A DNA stretch of 64,000 bases from an uncultured bacterium (GTDB lineage Bacteria > CSSED10-310 > CALFER01). Made by a program: the position numbers and the translations under genes. Below the pieces are notes generated by a model. That model did no database searches. It was not told the DNA's origin and saw only the letters and a program-made list of their open reading frames with translations. Below are positions 33,010 to 42,527 of the stretch, one piece after another. The first letter of the stretch is position 1. Every line of letters begins with the position of its first letter. The stretch spans positions 1 through 64,000 of the forward strand of contig CALFER010000017.1 of assembly GCA_937951895.1 (NCBI GenBank), read 5' to 3'.

Positions 33010-36000
33010 TTACCGGAACTGCCAGGGAATCGCCTGGATATTCCCGATCAGATCGAATGTGCCTGCGTTGAAACTCGCTCCGTAAAAATACAGACCGGAC
33101 GCGGTCCCGACGTTTGACGGCCACTCGAATGTCAGCACAGTCTGCTGGCTGTGAGTGCCATGAGGAACGATGACGGATTCGAGATAGTCGAACTGGTCGT
33201 CGATACTGCACCAGGAGGGGAAGCACCAGTAGGAGGATCCGACAGCCAGAAGAATCCAGATATCAGCGGTAAAGGTCGAGCCGGTGAAATTGACGAGGTG
33301 CATGTCGAGATTGAATGTGTCACCGGCGATCAGATCGACATCGTTCATCGTCAGAATGAGACCGGGATCCTGGGGTTGTGTGGGAGTGGGTGTCGGGGGG
33401 CTGGTCGGGGTGGGCGTCGGGGGTATCGGTGTCGGAGTCGGGCCATTGCAAGGTTGACTGCAGAACACCTGAACATCATCGATATTCCATCCGCAGTAGA
33501 TCCAACCTCCATCTGTAGTACCCATTGTCCATCGGATATATACGGTCGATTGACCGTCGGCGTAGGAGGCGATATCGAACTCCTGGAGTGTCCAGGAGCT
33601 ATCCGCGATTTCCGATGCCGGGTTTTGCCACACGGTCGCCCAGTTTGTTCCATCGGATGATATCTTGAGATACGCATGATCGTATGTGCTGCTTTCAACA
33701 CCCAACCAGCGCCAGAAGCGAAGTCGGGTTCCCGTTGCTGCAGAGCAGTCGATGGCGGTTGTCGTGAGAGAATTGGCGGACATGTTGTTCGTGTAATCCC
33801 CGTTGAGATTGTAACCGTAGACATTCAAACCCGTATAGCCGTTTGTCGGATCCGGTTCTCCATGTTCGCCCCCGAGCCCCATTGGACGTCCGTATGCCCA
33901 TGCTCCTCCGGAAATCGTCCATTCGGGATCGTTGTCCATCGGCTCATCCAGGATGACCGTCAACTCGTGTGTCGCCTGCATGTAGAATTGCCCTGAGTTG
34001 TTATCCATGGCAATGTTTCCTGCTTCATCGCGCGATTCAACATAAAATCTGTAATAGGTGCAGGGGTTCAGACCGGGGATTTCGATCTGATGTGTTTCCA
34101 CCAGCGAGTTATCTTCGACGGTTGTTGCCGGAGTGCCGTCACCGAACACGACTTTGGTGGTCGCGGGTTCATCGGTAAACCATGTCACGGTGAACTGGGA
34201 TTCCGTCACCATAGAACTGTTGACACCCGAAATGACCGGATTCACCATATCGATCAAAGCGTCATCCGTCTTGGGGATGTTGATTCCACCGGCTCCGTTA
34301 TCCGCATCGATGTATGTCACCGTCAACCGGTCGGCAGCCGTCACCTCAACCGTATTGTTTCCCGGAACGGCCGCGGCAGTCGACATCGTGAAGGTTCCAT
34401 TGAAAAAGGATGTGGAGGGACCGGATTCGGTCAAAGTGAAAGTTTCCGAATCGCCGGCGAGTGTCGTGATCGTGACGGTCGTGGTGTCCGGTACGGAAGC
34501 GCTGACATTGAGATCGGAATCGAGCACGTTCACGATGGGTTGCTGATCGGTTCGGTAGGCGTTTCGATTGAAGGTGACCAGTCCATTGCGGCGATTCAGC
34601 ATTCCGAGATCCGGATTGCCCCAGAGGTTGAACTCGCAGACTTCATAAGTCGGGTAGTAAAAACCGCCCATCTGATAGACTTCGAGAAGTGCGTCCTGGA
34701 GGGATTCTCCCTGTGTTTTATCACCGGATGTAACTCCGTTGGTGAAAAAGTAATCCAGGGACTGGCTCGATCCGTCCGAAGGATCATTCCAGGCACCCGA
34801 ACCGTAGGCCACCTTGGTTGCGCCCACGAATCCGACCGAACCGCGTTTGAGCATCGCTTTTCCGATGTTCAGATCATCGGTATCCGAGTTGCTGCAGGCG
34901 TCCGCGAAGATGATGCCGGGGTAACTGTCATTGAGTGCCGAACAATCGCCGCTGTCGATGAATGCGGGTGAACCCAGTCCCAGGATATGACTGGACGTCG
35001 GAGATCCGTGTCCGGCCCAGTTGACGAACGAGTACATACCGGCAGACCACTGTGCGACAACGTTCGATTGCAGCAACGGAAAATCGCAGGGATAGGATGA
35101 ATAGTAATCCGCATTCTGCTCGTACAAACGAGTCTTTGTCCAGTTGCTCATCCAGGACTGACCGGCAACCGCCTCCATCAGAACCGCGTTGTCCGTATCA
35201 TCCCAGAAGTACCCCCCCAGAAGCAGGATGTTCTGCTTGAACGCGGGATCCGAGTTCATTTCATAAGCCGCGGATTTTTCGCAGATACTCGTGACGGTCG
35301 CCGAATCGCTCCAGGGGATCCGGCCCACATAGATTTCGGAAACATAGTCGACCGAATCGGCATCCTCACCATACTGTCCGTTCGAATTGCTATCCCAGGA
35401 TTGATTGTCAGGCTGAGAAAGTTCGGCGAAGTAGAAATCCGTTCGAGGTGTCCCGTAGCCGACATCCTGAGCGATCATCCGCATCGGGACATCCTGGTGT
35501 GTGCCGACAAGCAGCAGATCCTCGATACCCCATTGCGCGCTGGGAAACTTCTCCCGGAGGAAGTTGCGCATTTTCTGGGCAAGATCTGAGCCGGTGTAAT
35601 TCGATCCGATCCATTCCACCGTGACGACTTCGACTGTGCGCCCCTTGTTTTCCTGATGCTGAACGAGTGGCGCGACAGCTGACGTCAATGCCTGCGTCGT
35701 GATGATGACGAAATCGTTGAGGCCGCGTGAGAATTCCTGTGCATTGGCGTACCAGGCCTGGGCTTCATGATAGTTGATGATGAAGTTCCGGGCGCGGGCT
35801 TCCATCCGGGCCGACACATCCAGCAGAACGGGTTCGTTCGATTCGATCCGATCGAAATCGATGTCAACGCGGATGTCGCTGTGCCGGATCAATCGGCCTT
35901 CAGCCGGTATGAACTGCAGCGGATTCACCCTCACGGCAGCGAGTCGGTAGTTCCTGAAGTACTGGACGCCGAGAAACTCGCCGATCGTGTCGGGGTAGGC

Positions 36001-36384
36001 GTCCGTACGTTCACGCATCGACTCGATATTCTTCCGATACTGCCGAAGCTGAGCCTCATACAGATCCGAGCGTTCGTTTCCGATCGCGCGCTTCATCGAC
36101 ACGGGCTGAACGTTGAACTGCCCATCCAGCGTATCGGACTGCCCGGATGTCACGGAAACATGGGAAATGTCAGCATCCGGCGGGACTGCGATGAGGAAGA
36201 TTCTGGATGGGATCTGCGGGTTTCCGGGAATGTTCAGAATACCGTAGTCCGACACGGAAATCGGATCGTCCGGATCCCCCGTCAACCGGATCTGCGCGTC
36301 AGGCAGGGAGACCGACATCATATCGGCGTAGGACGGAACCACCAGGATCATGGTCATAACGATTAAACAAATAACTCGCTTCAT
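33010..36384 (-). CDS. Secreted gingipain-type C25 cysteine protease with MAM-like module and C-terminal domain
   Basis: The ATG at 36384 lies behind GGAGG and opens a signal peptide (KRVICLIVMTMILVVPSYA); the precursor has 1124 residues. A C25-type propeptide (about 25-215) precedes the catalytic domain (about 222-600), with His459 in NWAGHGSPT and Cys497 in FADACSNSD. Then follow an immunoglobulin-like region, a fibronectin type III-like domain (about 715-805), an MAM/jelly-roll-like domain (about 810-975) as in immune inhibitor A-type peptidases, a Pro/Thr linker (982-1004) and a C-terminal domain (1010-1124). Gingipain relatives cleave after Arg or Lys and are secreted; whether a type IX secretion system exists is not visible here. 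It is monocistronic, with its own terminator. Confidence 0.9.
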   Translation of the reverse strand: MKRVICLIVMTMILVVPSYADMMSVSLPDAQIRLTGDPDDPISVSDYGILNIPGNPQIPSRIFLIAVPPDADISHVSVTSGQSDTLDGQFNVQPVSMKRAIGNERSDLYEAQLRQYRKNIESMRERTDAYPDTIGEFLGVQYFRNYRLAAVRVNPLQFIPAEGRLIRHSDIRVDIDFDRIESNEPVLLDVSARMEARARNFIINYHEAQAWYANAQEFSRGLNDFVIITTQALTSAVAPLVQHQENKGRTVEVVTVEWIGSNYTGSDLAQKMRNFLREKFPSAQWGIEDLLLVGTHQDVPMRMIAQDVGYGTPRTDFYFAELSQPDNQSWDSNSNGQYGEDADSVDYVSEIYVGRIPWSDSATVTSICEKSAAYEMNSDPAFKQNILLLGGYFWDDTDNAVLMEAVAGQSWMSNWTKTRLYEQNADYYSSYPCDFPLLQSNVVAQWSAGMYSFVNWAGHGSPTSSHILGLGSPAFIDSGDCSALNDSYPGIIFADACSNSDTDDLNIGKAMLKRGSVGFVGATKVAYGSGAWNDPSDGSSQSLDYFFTNGVTSGDKTQGESLQDALLEVYQMGGFYYPTYEVCEFNLWGNPDLGMLNRRNGLVTFNRNAYRTDQQPIVNVLDSDLNVSASVPDTTTVTITTLAGDSETFTLTESGPSTSFFNGTFTMSTAAAVPGNNTVEVTAADRLTVTYIDADNGAGGINIPKTDDALIDMVNPVISGVNSSMVTESQFTVTWFTDEPATTKVVFGDGTPATTVEDNSLVETHQIEIPGLNPCTYYRFYVESRDEAGNIAMDNNSGQFYMQATHELTVILDEPMDNDPEWTISGGAWAYGRPMGLGGEHGEPDPTNGYTGLNVYGYNLNGDYTNNMSANSLTTTAIDCSAATGTRLRFWRWLGVESSTYDHAYLKISSDGTNWATVWQNPASEIADSSWTLQEFDIASYADGQSTVYIRWTMGTTDGGWIYCGWNIDDVQVFCSQPCNGPTPTPIPPTPTPTSPPTPTPTQPQDPGLILTMNDVDLIAGDTFNLDMHLVNFTGSTFTADIWILLAVGSSYWCFPSWCSIDDQFDYLESVIVPHGTHSQQTVLTFEWPSNVGTASGLYFYGASFNAGTFDLIGNIQAIPWQFR
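33013..33441 (-). other. Pro/Thr linker plus C-terminal surface-type domain of the C25 protease
   Basis: A TPTP-rich linker (residues 982-1004) leads into a domain with GDTF, VNFTGST, FDYL, F-W-P and YGASF elements in the same order as the C-terminus of the S1 protease at 3112-4905. Spacing is also similar, with about 110 residues in each case. Confidence 0.55.
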
Positions 36385-36465
36385 CTCGCAACCTCCAATC
36401 AGATGTTGATCATCTCGGAATTTCATTCTCACAGAATCAGCAAAATCTTTGCCAAGTCTTCAGTT

Positions 36466-37665
36466 TCAAACCAACGCTTCCCATGAGATCACCGGGAAAG
36501 GCGTCATTCTCACGAACCTCAGTCGCTCGGACTCCTTTCTCACGATGACGATGCATTCACGCGGGTCGAGTCGGTCCAATCGCACGTCACCCCTCACACG
36601 AAACTCCGACTCATCCCGCCAATCCCAACGTCCAACGCCTCTGGGGTGCGTGAACGACCCCGGAGAATCGCCCGATCCGTCTTCCCGAGATCCATCGGAA
36701 TATGAGACAGGTCTGAATCCCAGATCGAGAGCGCGTTGCCGGGCAATACCGATACCATACGGTGAAAATCGCAATCGGTTCAGGTGATTCTGCCATGTGA
36801 ACAATTTCGGTATCCGGTTCATCGGTGCTCCTGTAAAACAGACCATGGGTTCGCGACCTCGAAGCAAGTGTGCAGATGCCCGGATGCGACGTTCCATGAG
36901 GATCCGGATGAGCACATCGATGGCGGGATAGGGTACGATGGTGCCGGGATCGAGCAGGTCACGGCAATAGACATCCCACCCGGAGTCCGGCCAGGGATGG
37001 TCCAATTCTCGGGTAAAATGCCAGAGATGACTCTCCAGTATTCCAGACGCACCCGCTGATTTGACTCTGATACATTCTGCCCCGGTATCACTCGTTGGAG
37101 CTTGTCTCCGTGCTGCGATCGGAGTCACTTTCAGATGAAACCGATCGCATAATTGTTCCATCCTGCCCCCTTTGAGGATCTCTCCGGGTAACAAGGTATG
37201 GCTGAGGGCACCCATCAGGAGGTCGCGCACGGACTCAACATGATGACTTCTATCGGATGAACGAGCTGGAAGAACGGCACTGATCGGTATGTCGCAGACA
37301 CAGGGATGATTGAAAAACCACTGGTACATCTGTCGATGATGATGGGGTAACGTGAAAAACCGTGGATGAGTCAGAACCAAGGCTCGGCCGCCTCGGAGCA
37401 GCCAGTCGCTGAGGGGAAGGTCGAACTGAAGCATACCGATCGATGTCACCATGAGGTCGCGTCCGGGTTGCATGCTGCCGAGCAATTCGATCGATTTCCT
37501 GATCCATGGCGCATCGTGTTGACTCCGATGACGCACATGGGAGTTCAGCAACGTGAAGCGGGGCATTTCCGGAGACAGTGCCCGTTCATGCGCGGGAAAC
37601 GCGGAGCCGCGCGGAAACGAATCGGGGATGGCGCGAGGGTGTACGAGCCAATCGGACCAAAGCAT
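36466..37665 (-). CDS. Conserved-looking hypothetical protein
   Basis: This is a 399-residue protein with an AAAAGGA ribosome site seven bases before the ATG at 37665. I do not recognise it. It is rich in Arg, His and Pro, has no signal peptide or membrane helix, and contains no repeats. A Rossmann-like stretch is possible near 65-110 (GRDLMVTSIGMLQFDLPLSD, then GGRALVLTHPRFF). The C-terminus (FRVRGDVRLDRLDPRECIVI) is a well-ordered alternating beta pattern. The gene is divergent from the histidine kinase gene and about 80 bases upstream of the C25 protease gene, but no shared function is evident. Coding potential is supported by length and by the absence of a competing frame. Confidence 0.6.
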   Translation of the reverse strand: MLWSDWLVHPRAIPDSFPRGSAFPAHERALSPEMPRFTLLNSHVRHRSQHDAPWIRKSIELLGSMQPGRDLMVTSIGMLQFDLPLSDWLLRGGRALVLTHPRFFTLPHHHRQMYQWFFNHPCVCDIPISAVLPARSSDRSHHVESVRDLLMGALSHTLLPGEILKGGRMEQLCDRFHLKVTPIAARRQAPTSDTGAECIRVKSAGASGILESHLWHFTRELDHPWPDSGWDVYCRDLLDPGTIVPYPAIDVLIRILMERRIRASAHLLRGREPMVCFTGAPMNRIPKLFTWQNHLNRLRFSPYGIGIARQRALDLGFRPVSYSDGSREDGSGDSPGSFTHPRGVGRWDWRDESEFRVRGDVRLDRLDPRECIVIVRKESERLRFVRMTPFPVISWEALV

Positions 37666-37891
37666 GATGGTTCCTTTTCATTGTGTATCGGGGTTTTGCC
37701 AATTGTGCCAGATCGGGTCGCAGGGATCAAGCATGGATCAATCGCAAAATTTTGTGGATCTCTGAACAAAACATACTATATCTATTGATTTAGCCGGCTT
37801 CATGAGACTCATATGACATCGAAGGATGGACGTGGTATAGAGAGTGGCGAGATTTGAATCGGGTTACGTGCCAAGATCCGGAGACTCGGGA

Positions 37892-39955
37892 ATGTTTGAT
37901 TTCGAAATGCAGAGTGCGATTGTCGCATTCGGGACCAATCTGTTTCTGGCGCTGTATGTTCTGTTGAAGCAGCGCGGGTGGATAGCTCTGCTCAATCGAG
38001 GATTCGCTTTTCTATCGCTGACCTTTGCGCTCTGGAACGCCGGACTCGTCTTCGGATCCCCTCGCCTGTTTTTTCTCGGTGTCTTTCTGGTCGGTCCTGC
38101 TGTTTACATGTTTCTGATGCAGCTTCTGCGGCGGCACAGTCCGCGGGAGCGTCGTTTTTCCGGTGTGATCTGGTTGATCAGTCTGTTCCTGATCGGCGAT
38201 TTTTTCTATTTCGGTCAGCCTGTTCTTCTGTTCCAGATACTAGCGTTTTTCTTCCTGACACCGATCGGGATCTGGGGCGTGTATCATTTATATATAAAGA
38301 TCCAGAACGCGGGGAGCCGCCGGGAGAAGCTGCAACTCTGGTATGTGATGGTCGGCATGATTGTGGCAGGACTGGGCGGAATTGCTTCTTTTGCGGTTCT
38401 TTTCGATGCGTCGCTTCGATCGGTGGGGTCGATGGGTGGAGTCGCTTACACGGCGTTGATCACGATCGCAATCATGAAGCACCGTCTGCTCGATTTCGGC
38501 AGCATGGCCGGGCGCATCATCGTCATTTTCGTTCTGACATTCATCTTCTGGCTCTCGATGGGGATACTCGGAAATTTTTATGTCGAAACCCCCTATGTCT
38601 CGCTGATGGCGATTCTGACCGCGACATTGCTCCTGGTCGTGCTGTACGAGCCGCTGAAATCGATCATAGAAGGACAGGCCGGTCGTGTTTTGAGCCGTGA
38701 CAGCTCGTTGTTCCATCAGCAGCTTCAGGAGTGCAGCAACCGGTTGGTATCGATCACGAGGGAAGTCGATCTCATTCGAGAGCTTGCTCATACCATGCGG
38801 CTGACTCCCCGGATCGCTTCATTCAGCATCCATCTGCTGGATCCGGCTTCCGGCCGTCTGGTCATGCATGCATCTGACGGATTGAAAACGATTCTTCCCG
38901 CGGCCACACCGATTCAGGAACCGCTCGAAGAAGCCTTGGTTCTGCAGCGTCGACCGGTCAACCAGTTTGAACTCGTGCGCGCGCTCAGGGGAGGCCTTTC
39001 GCTTCAACAGCGGAGGCATTCAGCGGCATTGTATCGGTCGCTTGTGAGACTCCATGCGGATGCCTGTTTTCCTTTCATTTTTGCCGATGAGTTTCTCGGT
39101 TTTCTCTGCATCGGATTTCGGGATGAGGATGAGGAACTGACACGCATCGAAGAAGAGACATTGACGGCAGTGACCCGGCAGTTTGCGGCAGCGCTCGCGC
39201 ATTCCCGACTGGTTGAAATCGAGAAGACCAAGGATCGGATGGTAGCGCTCGGTCAACTCGCATCGGGCTTGGCGCACGAGATCCGGAATCCGATCGCGAC
39301 GATCAAGGCCACGGTGGAGTTTCTCGATCCGGCAGCCAGCACACCCGAGAATCGTGAATTTTTTATGATCATCCATGAGGAGGTCAAGCGGCTCAATCGG
39401 TTTGTGGAGCGCTTTCTGGAGTATGCGCGTCCGAGACCGCGATACAGCCTCGATCATCTGGAAACACTGGGAGACATCATTCAGCGTGTGAAGCTGATGT
39501 TCACGACCCGTGGGATGCTTGAACGAATCCGGATAGACGAACGGATCCATCATCAGGCGTCGAGAGTTCGGTTGCCGGCAGACACATGGATCCAGATCCT
39601 GACCAATCTGATCGACAATGCCATCCACGCTCTCGGAGATGCTGGAACGATCATGATTTCCGGTCAGATGCATGAATCGTCTGCGACGCTGGTTCTTCGG
39701 ATCGAGGACAGTGGTCCGGGGATTCCTGAATCCGATTTTGACCGTGTTTTCGAACCGTTTTATACTACGCGAGACAGTGGCACGGGACTCGGTCTGGCGA
39801 TCGTGCATCAATTGATTCAGGGATGCAAAGGAACGATCACGATCAGCAGATCGTCACTCGGCGGCGCTCTGTTTATCATTCAGCAACCCATCGACGAATC
39901 GGGTAATGTTCGGGATCCGGCATCCGAGACCCGCGCATCACCTTCAACGGAATAA
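37892..39955 (+). CDS. Membrane-bound sensor histidine kinase with GAF domain (NtrB/AtoS-like)
   Basis: From the ATG at 37892 (GGAG nine bases upstream) the protein has 687 residues; a GTG at 37844 is an alternative. Eight or so hydrophobic helices occupy about 1-255, resembling 7TM-type sensor regions. A GAF-like domain (about 275-440) precedes the HisKA helix with phospho-acceptor His462 in GLAHEIRNPIATIK. The HATPase domain shows the N box NLIDNAIHAL, G1 EDSGPGIPE and G2 GTGLGLAIV. The sigma-54 response regulator gene starts 4 bases after its stop, so the two form a cognate pair. The signal is probably a membrane or lipid-soluble cue; this is inferred only from the large membrane region. 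Confidence 0.92.
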   Translation: MFDFEMQSAIVAFGTNLFLALYVLLKQRGWIALLNRGFAFLSLTFALWNAGLVFGSPRLFFLGVFLVGPAVYMFLMQLLRRHSPRERRFSGVIWLISLFLIGDFFYFGQPVLLFQILAFFFLTPIGIWGVYHLYIKIQNAGSRREKLQLWYVMVGMIVAGLGGIASFAVLFDASLRSVGSMGGVAYTALITIAIMKHRLLDFGSMAGRIIVIFVLTFIFWLSMGILGNFYVETPYVSLMAILTATLLLVVLYEPLKSIIEGQAGRVLSRDSSLFHQQLQECSNRLVSITREVDLIRELAHTMRLTPRIASFSIHLLDPASGRLVMHASDGLKTILPAATPIQEPLEEALVLQRRPVNQFELVRALRGGLSLQQRRHSAALYRSLVRLHADACFPFIFADEFLGFLCIGFRDEDEELTRIEEETLTAVTRQFAAALAHSRLVEIEKTKDRMVALGQLASGLAHEIRNPIATIKATVEFLDPAASTPENREFFMIIHEEVKRLNRFVERFLEYARPRPRYSLDHLETLGDIIQRVKLMFTTRGMLERIRIDERIHHQASRVRLPADTWIQILTNLIDNAIHALGDAGTIMISGQMHESSATLVLRIEDSGPGIPESDFDRVFEPFYTTRDSGTGLGLAIVHQLIQGCKGTITISRSSLGGALFIIQQPIDESGNVRDPASETRASPSTE

Positions 39956-39959
39956 CCAC

Positions 39960-41336
39960 ATGAACCGACCGATCAATCTTCTTGTTGTGGATGATGAACC
40001 CAACATGCGTCGGATCCTTCAGGCCACTCTTCAACGGGAGGGGTATGAAGTGCGCACGGCGGCGGACGGCCGGGACGCACTCGGGATCCTGAAATCCTTC
40101 CCTGCACAGGTTGTCATCACAGATCTCAGGATGCCCGTCATGGACGGTATGGCTCTGCTGCATGAGATCAATCAGAAGCATGCGGATATTCCTGTCATCT
40201 TCATTACGGCGCACGGCAGTATCGAGAATGCCGTCGAGGCGATCAAGGCGGGTGCGTTCGATTATATCTCGAAACCGTTCGACAACGATGAACTCAGAGT
40301 GGTTCTTGCCAAAGCAGCCATGACGTATCGCCTCAACCGTGAAGAGTGTCATGATTCCAATGTGATCCGCGATGCCGGCATCATCGCATCGAGCCACCAG
40401 ATCAAGGAAGTGCTCAAACTCGTGGAACGTGTTGCCGGGAGTCCGACAACGATACTGATCACGGGGGAAAGCGGAACCGGCAAGGAACTCATCGCGCAGC
40501 TCATTCACAAACTTTCGCTGCGGAAAAATGAACCTTTCATACGGATCAACTGCGCGGCGGTTCCGGAAACCCTTCTGGAAAGTGAATTTTTCGGGTATGA
40601 GAAGGGAGCGTTCACCGGTGCGATCCATTCCAAGCCCGGTCGGTTTGAGCTGGCTGACAAAGGGACTCTGTTTCTGGATGAAATCGGTGAGATCAGCCGG
40701 GAGATGCAGGTCAAACTTCTCAGGATGCTTCAGGAGCGCGAGTTTGAGCGGGTTGGAGGACTGAAGACGATCCGAGTTGATGTCCGTTTGGTGGTCGCTA
40801 CCAACCTGGATCTCGAAAAAGCCGTTCAGGAAGGTCGCTTCCGACAGGATCTGTTTTACAGACTCAATGTGGTCCGGATTCATCTGCCTCCGCTGCGCGA
40901 GCGTCCTCTGGACATTCCGCCTCTGATCGAGCATTTCATGCGGGAGTTCAGCAATCGACTGAATCGATCGATCAAGGGAATATCCGCCGAAGCGATTGAG
41001 ATGCTGTGCCGATATCAATGGCCTGGCAATATTCGCGAACTCGAAAATGTGATGGAGCGTGCCGTTCTGTTGTGTCCGGATTCCCTGCTGACGGCGCGTG
41101 ATTTCGATCTGTGTTCGTTGACAGCTCACGATGGAGACTCGACATTCACAGGAGCCCCATCACATTTCAAAGACACGATTGCGCATGAAACCGAAAAGCT
41201 TGAGAAACGGCTTCTCGAATCCGCTCTGGAAGAATCCGGAGGCAATGTCACCAAGACGGCGCGATTGCTGGGACTTTCGCGCAAGGGACTCCAGCTTAAA
41301 ATGCGTAAATACGGACTCCATGCCGGCAACTCGTAA
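39960..41336 (+). CDS. NtrC-family sigma-54-dependent response regulator
   Basis: From the ATG at 39960 the protein has 458 residues. The receiver domain (about 1-120) has acidic Asp11-Asp12, phospho-acceptor Asp55 (ITDLRMP) and Lys105. The AAA+ domain has Walker A GESGTGKE (169-176), the sigma-54 contact motif GAFTGA (216-221) and Walker B LFLDEIGE. A Fis-type helix-turn-helix ends the protein (GNVTKTARLLGLSRKGLQLK). It activates sigma-54 promoters when phosphorylated by the kinase encoded upstream. No obvious GG-N10-GC promoter was seen beside it, so targets are unknown; the PspA operon and the mre operon are both nearby candidates. Confidence 0.95.
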   Translation: MNRPINLLVVDDEPNMRRILQATLQREGYEVRTAADGRDALGILKSFPAQVVITDLRMPVMDGMALLHEINQKHADIPVIFITAHGSIENAVEAIKAGAFDYISKPFDNDELRVVLAKAAMTYRLNREECHDSNVIRDAGIIASSHQIKEVLKLVERVAGSPTTILITGESGTGKELIAQLIHKLSLRKNEPFIRINCAAVPETLLESEFFGYEKGAFTGAIHSKPGRFELADKGTLFLDEIGEISREMQVKLLRMLQEREFERVGGLKTIRVDVRLVVATNLDLEKAVQEGRFRQDLFYRLNVVRIHLPPLRERPLDIPPLIEHFMREFSNRLNRSIKGISAEAIEMLCRYQWPGNIRELENVMERAVLLCPDSLLTARDFDLCSLTAHDGDSTFTGAPSHFKDTIAHETEKLEKRLLESALEESGGNVTKTARLLGLSRKGLQLKMRKYGLHAGNS

Positions 41337-41354
41337 TCTCGCTCGTAAATAGGC

Positions 41355-41383
41355 TTGACCTGGCGGTACCTAAAGAATAGATT
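41355..41383 (+). promoter_or_regulatory. Sigma-70-like promoter of the mreB operon
   Basis: TTGACC and TAGATT are separated by 17 bases, about 110 bases upstream of mreB. They match consensus at 5/6 and 4/6 positions. Confidence 0.5.
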
Positions 41384-41492
41384 GATTCGGAATTCGATTG
41401 CGGAATACTGGATCGATTTTTGCTTCGTCGATACATCGTACATCATTCAGGCAATTCCAGATTCATGCATCGATCAATAAAAGGATTGCCCC

Positions 41493-42512
41493 ATGTCACT
41501 GTGGTCCCGCTTTTCCAATGATCTCGCTATCGATCTCGGTACTGCAAACACCCTGGTCTATGTCAAGAATAAAGGCATCGTTCTGAACGAACCCTCCATC
41601 GTCGCCATGCACCGTGATAACAATTCCGTGCTGGCCGTTGGCAAGGAAGCCAAGGACATGCTGGGACGGACACCCGGCAACATCACCGCAATCCGACCGA
41701 TGAAGGATGGCGTCATAGCGGATTTTGAAGTGACCGAGAAGATGCTGAGATATTTTATTCAGCGCGCTCACAACCGCCGGATTTTTCTCAGACCGCGCAT
41801 CATTATTTCAGTCCCGTCCGGGATTACGCCAGTCGAGAAAAAAGCAGTCCGGGACTCCGCGCTTCAGGCGCGCGCCAGCGACGTGTTTCTTGTCGAGGAA
41901 CCCATGGCGGCGGCAATCGGCGCAGGACTTCCCGTTACCGAACCATCCGGCAGTATGATCGTCGACATCGGAGGAGGAACGACCGAAGTCGCCGTCATCT
42001 CACTTGCCGGCATCGTCTATTGCAGATCCTTGCGCATCGGCGGCGATGAGATGGATTCAGCGATCGTTCGCTTCATCCAACGGAAATACAATCTTCTGAT
42101 TGGTGAGCGCACTGCGGAAAACATCAAGATCGAACTCGGGTCGGCCGCCCCCCTCGAAGAAGAACTCACCACGGAAATCAAAGGTCGTGATCTCGTGGCC
42201 GGCATACCGAAAACCATGCTGATTACCTCTCAGGAAATCCGCGAATCGCTGATGGATTCGGTGCAATCCATCGTTGATGTTGTCCGGACCGCGTTGGAAC
42301 GGACACCTCCGGAACTTGCCGCGGATATCGTCGACAAAGGCATTGTATTGTCCGGAGGTTGTGCGATGCTCCGGAAACTCGACGTCCGCTTGCGTGAAGA
42401 AACCGGACTACCCGTAACGATCGCCGATGATCCCTTGACATGCGTATGCATGGGCACCGGGAAAATGCTGGATGAGATCGATCTCCTCAAGAAGGTCTCG
42501 ATCAGCAAATAA
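41493..42512 (+). CDS. mreB: Rod-shape-determining protein MreB
   Basis: This 339-residue actin homologue has the phosphate-1 motif AIDLGTANTLVYV, phosphate-2 VDIGGGTTEVAVI and the adenosine motif VLSGGCAML. The N-terminal MSLWSRFSND is an amphipathic membrane-binding helix. An AAAGGA ribosome site precedes the ATG. MreB polymerises under the inner membrane and directs cell-wall elongation. It is the first gene of the mreB-mreC-mreD-mrdA-rodA cluster, with 15 bases to mreC. Confidence 0.98.
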   Translation: MSLWSRFSNDLAIDLGTANTLVYVKNKGIVLNEPSIVAMHRDNNSVLAVGKEAKDMLGRTPGNITAIRPMKDGVIADFEVTEKMLRYFIQRAHNRRIFLRPRIIISVPSGITPVEKKAVRDSALQARASDVFLVEEPMAAAIGAGLPVTEPSGSMIVDIGGGTTEVAVISLAGIVYCRSLRIGGDEMDSAIVRFIQRKYNLLIGERTAENIKIELGSAAPLEEELTTEIKGRDLVAGIPKTMLITSQEIRESLMDSVQSIVDVVRTALERTPPELAADIVDKGIVLSGGCAMLRKLDVRLREETGLPVTIADDPLTCVCMGTGKMLDEIDLLKKVSISK

Positions 42513-42527
42513 CCGGTTTGGGTTAAC

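Noticed and set aside
39876..41129. Open frame of 417 codons on the minus strand opposite the NtrC-type regulator gene
   Set aside because: It is a mirror frame of a strongly conserved gene with intact AAA+ motifs; the antisense product has no recognisable domain and no ribosome site.
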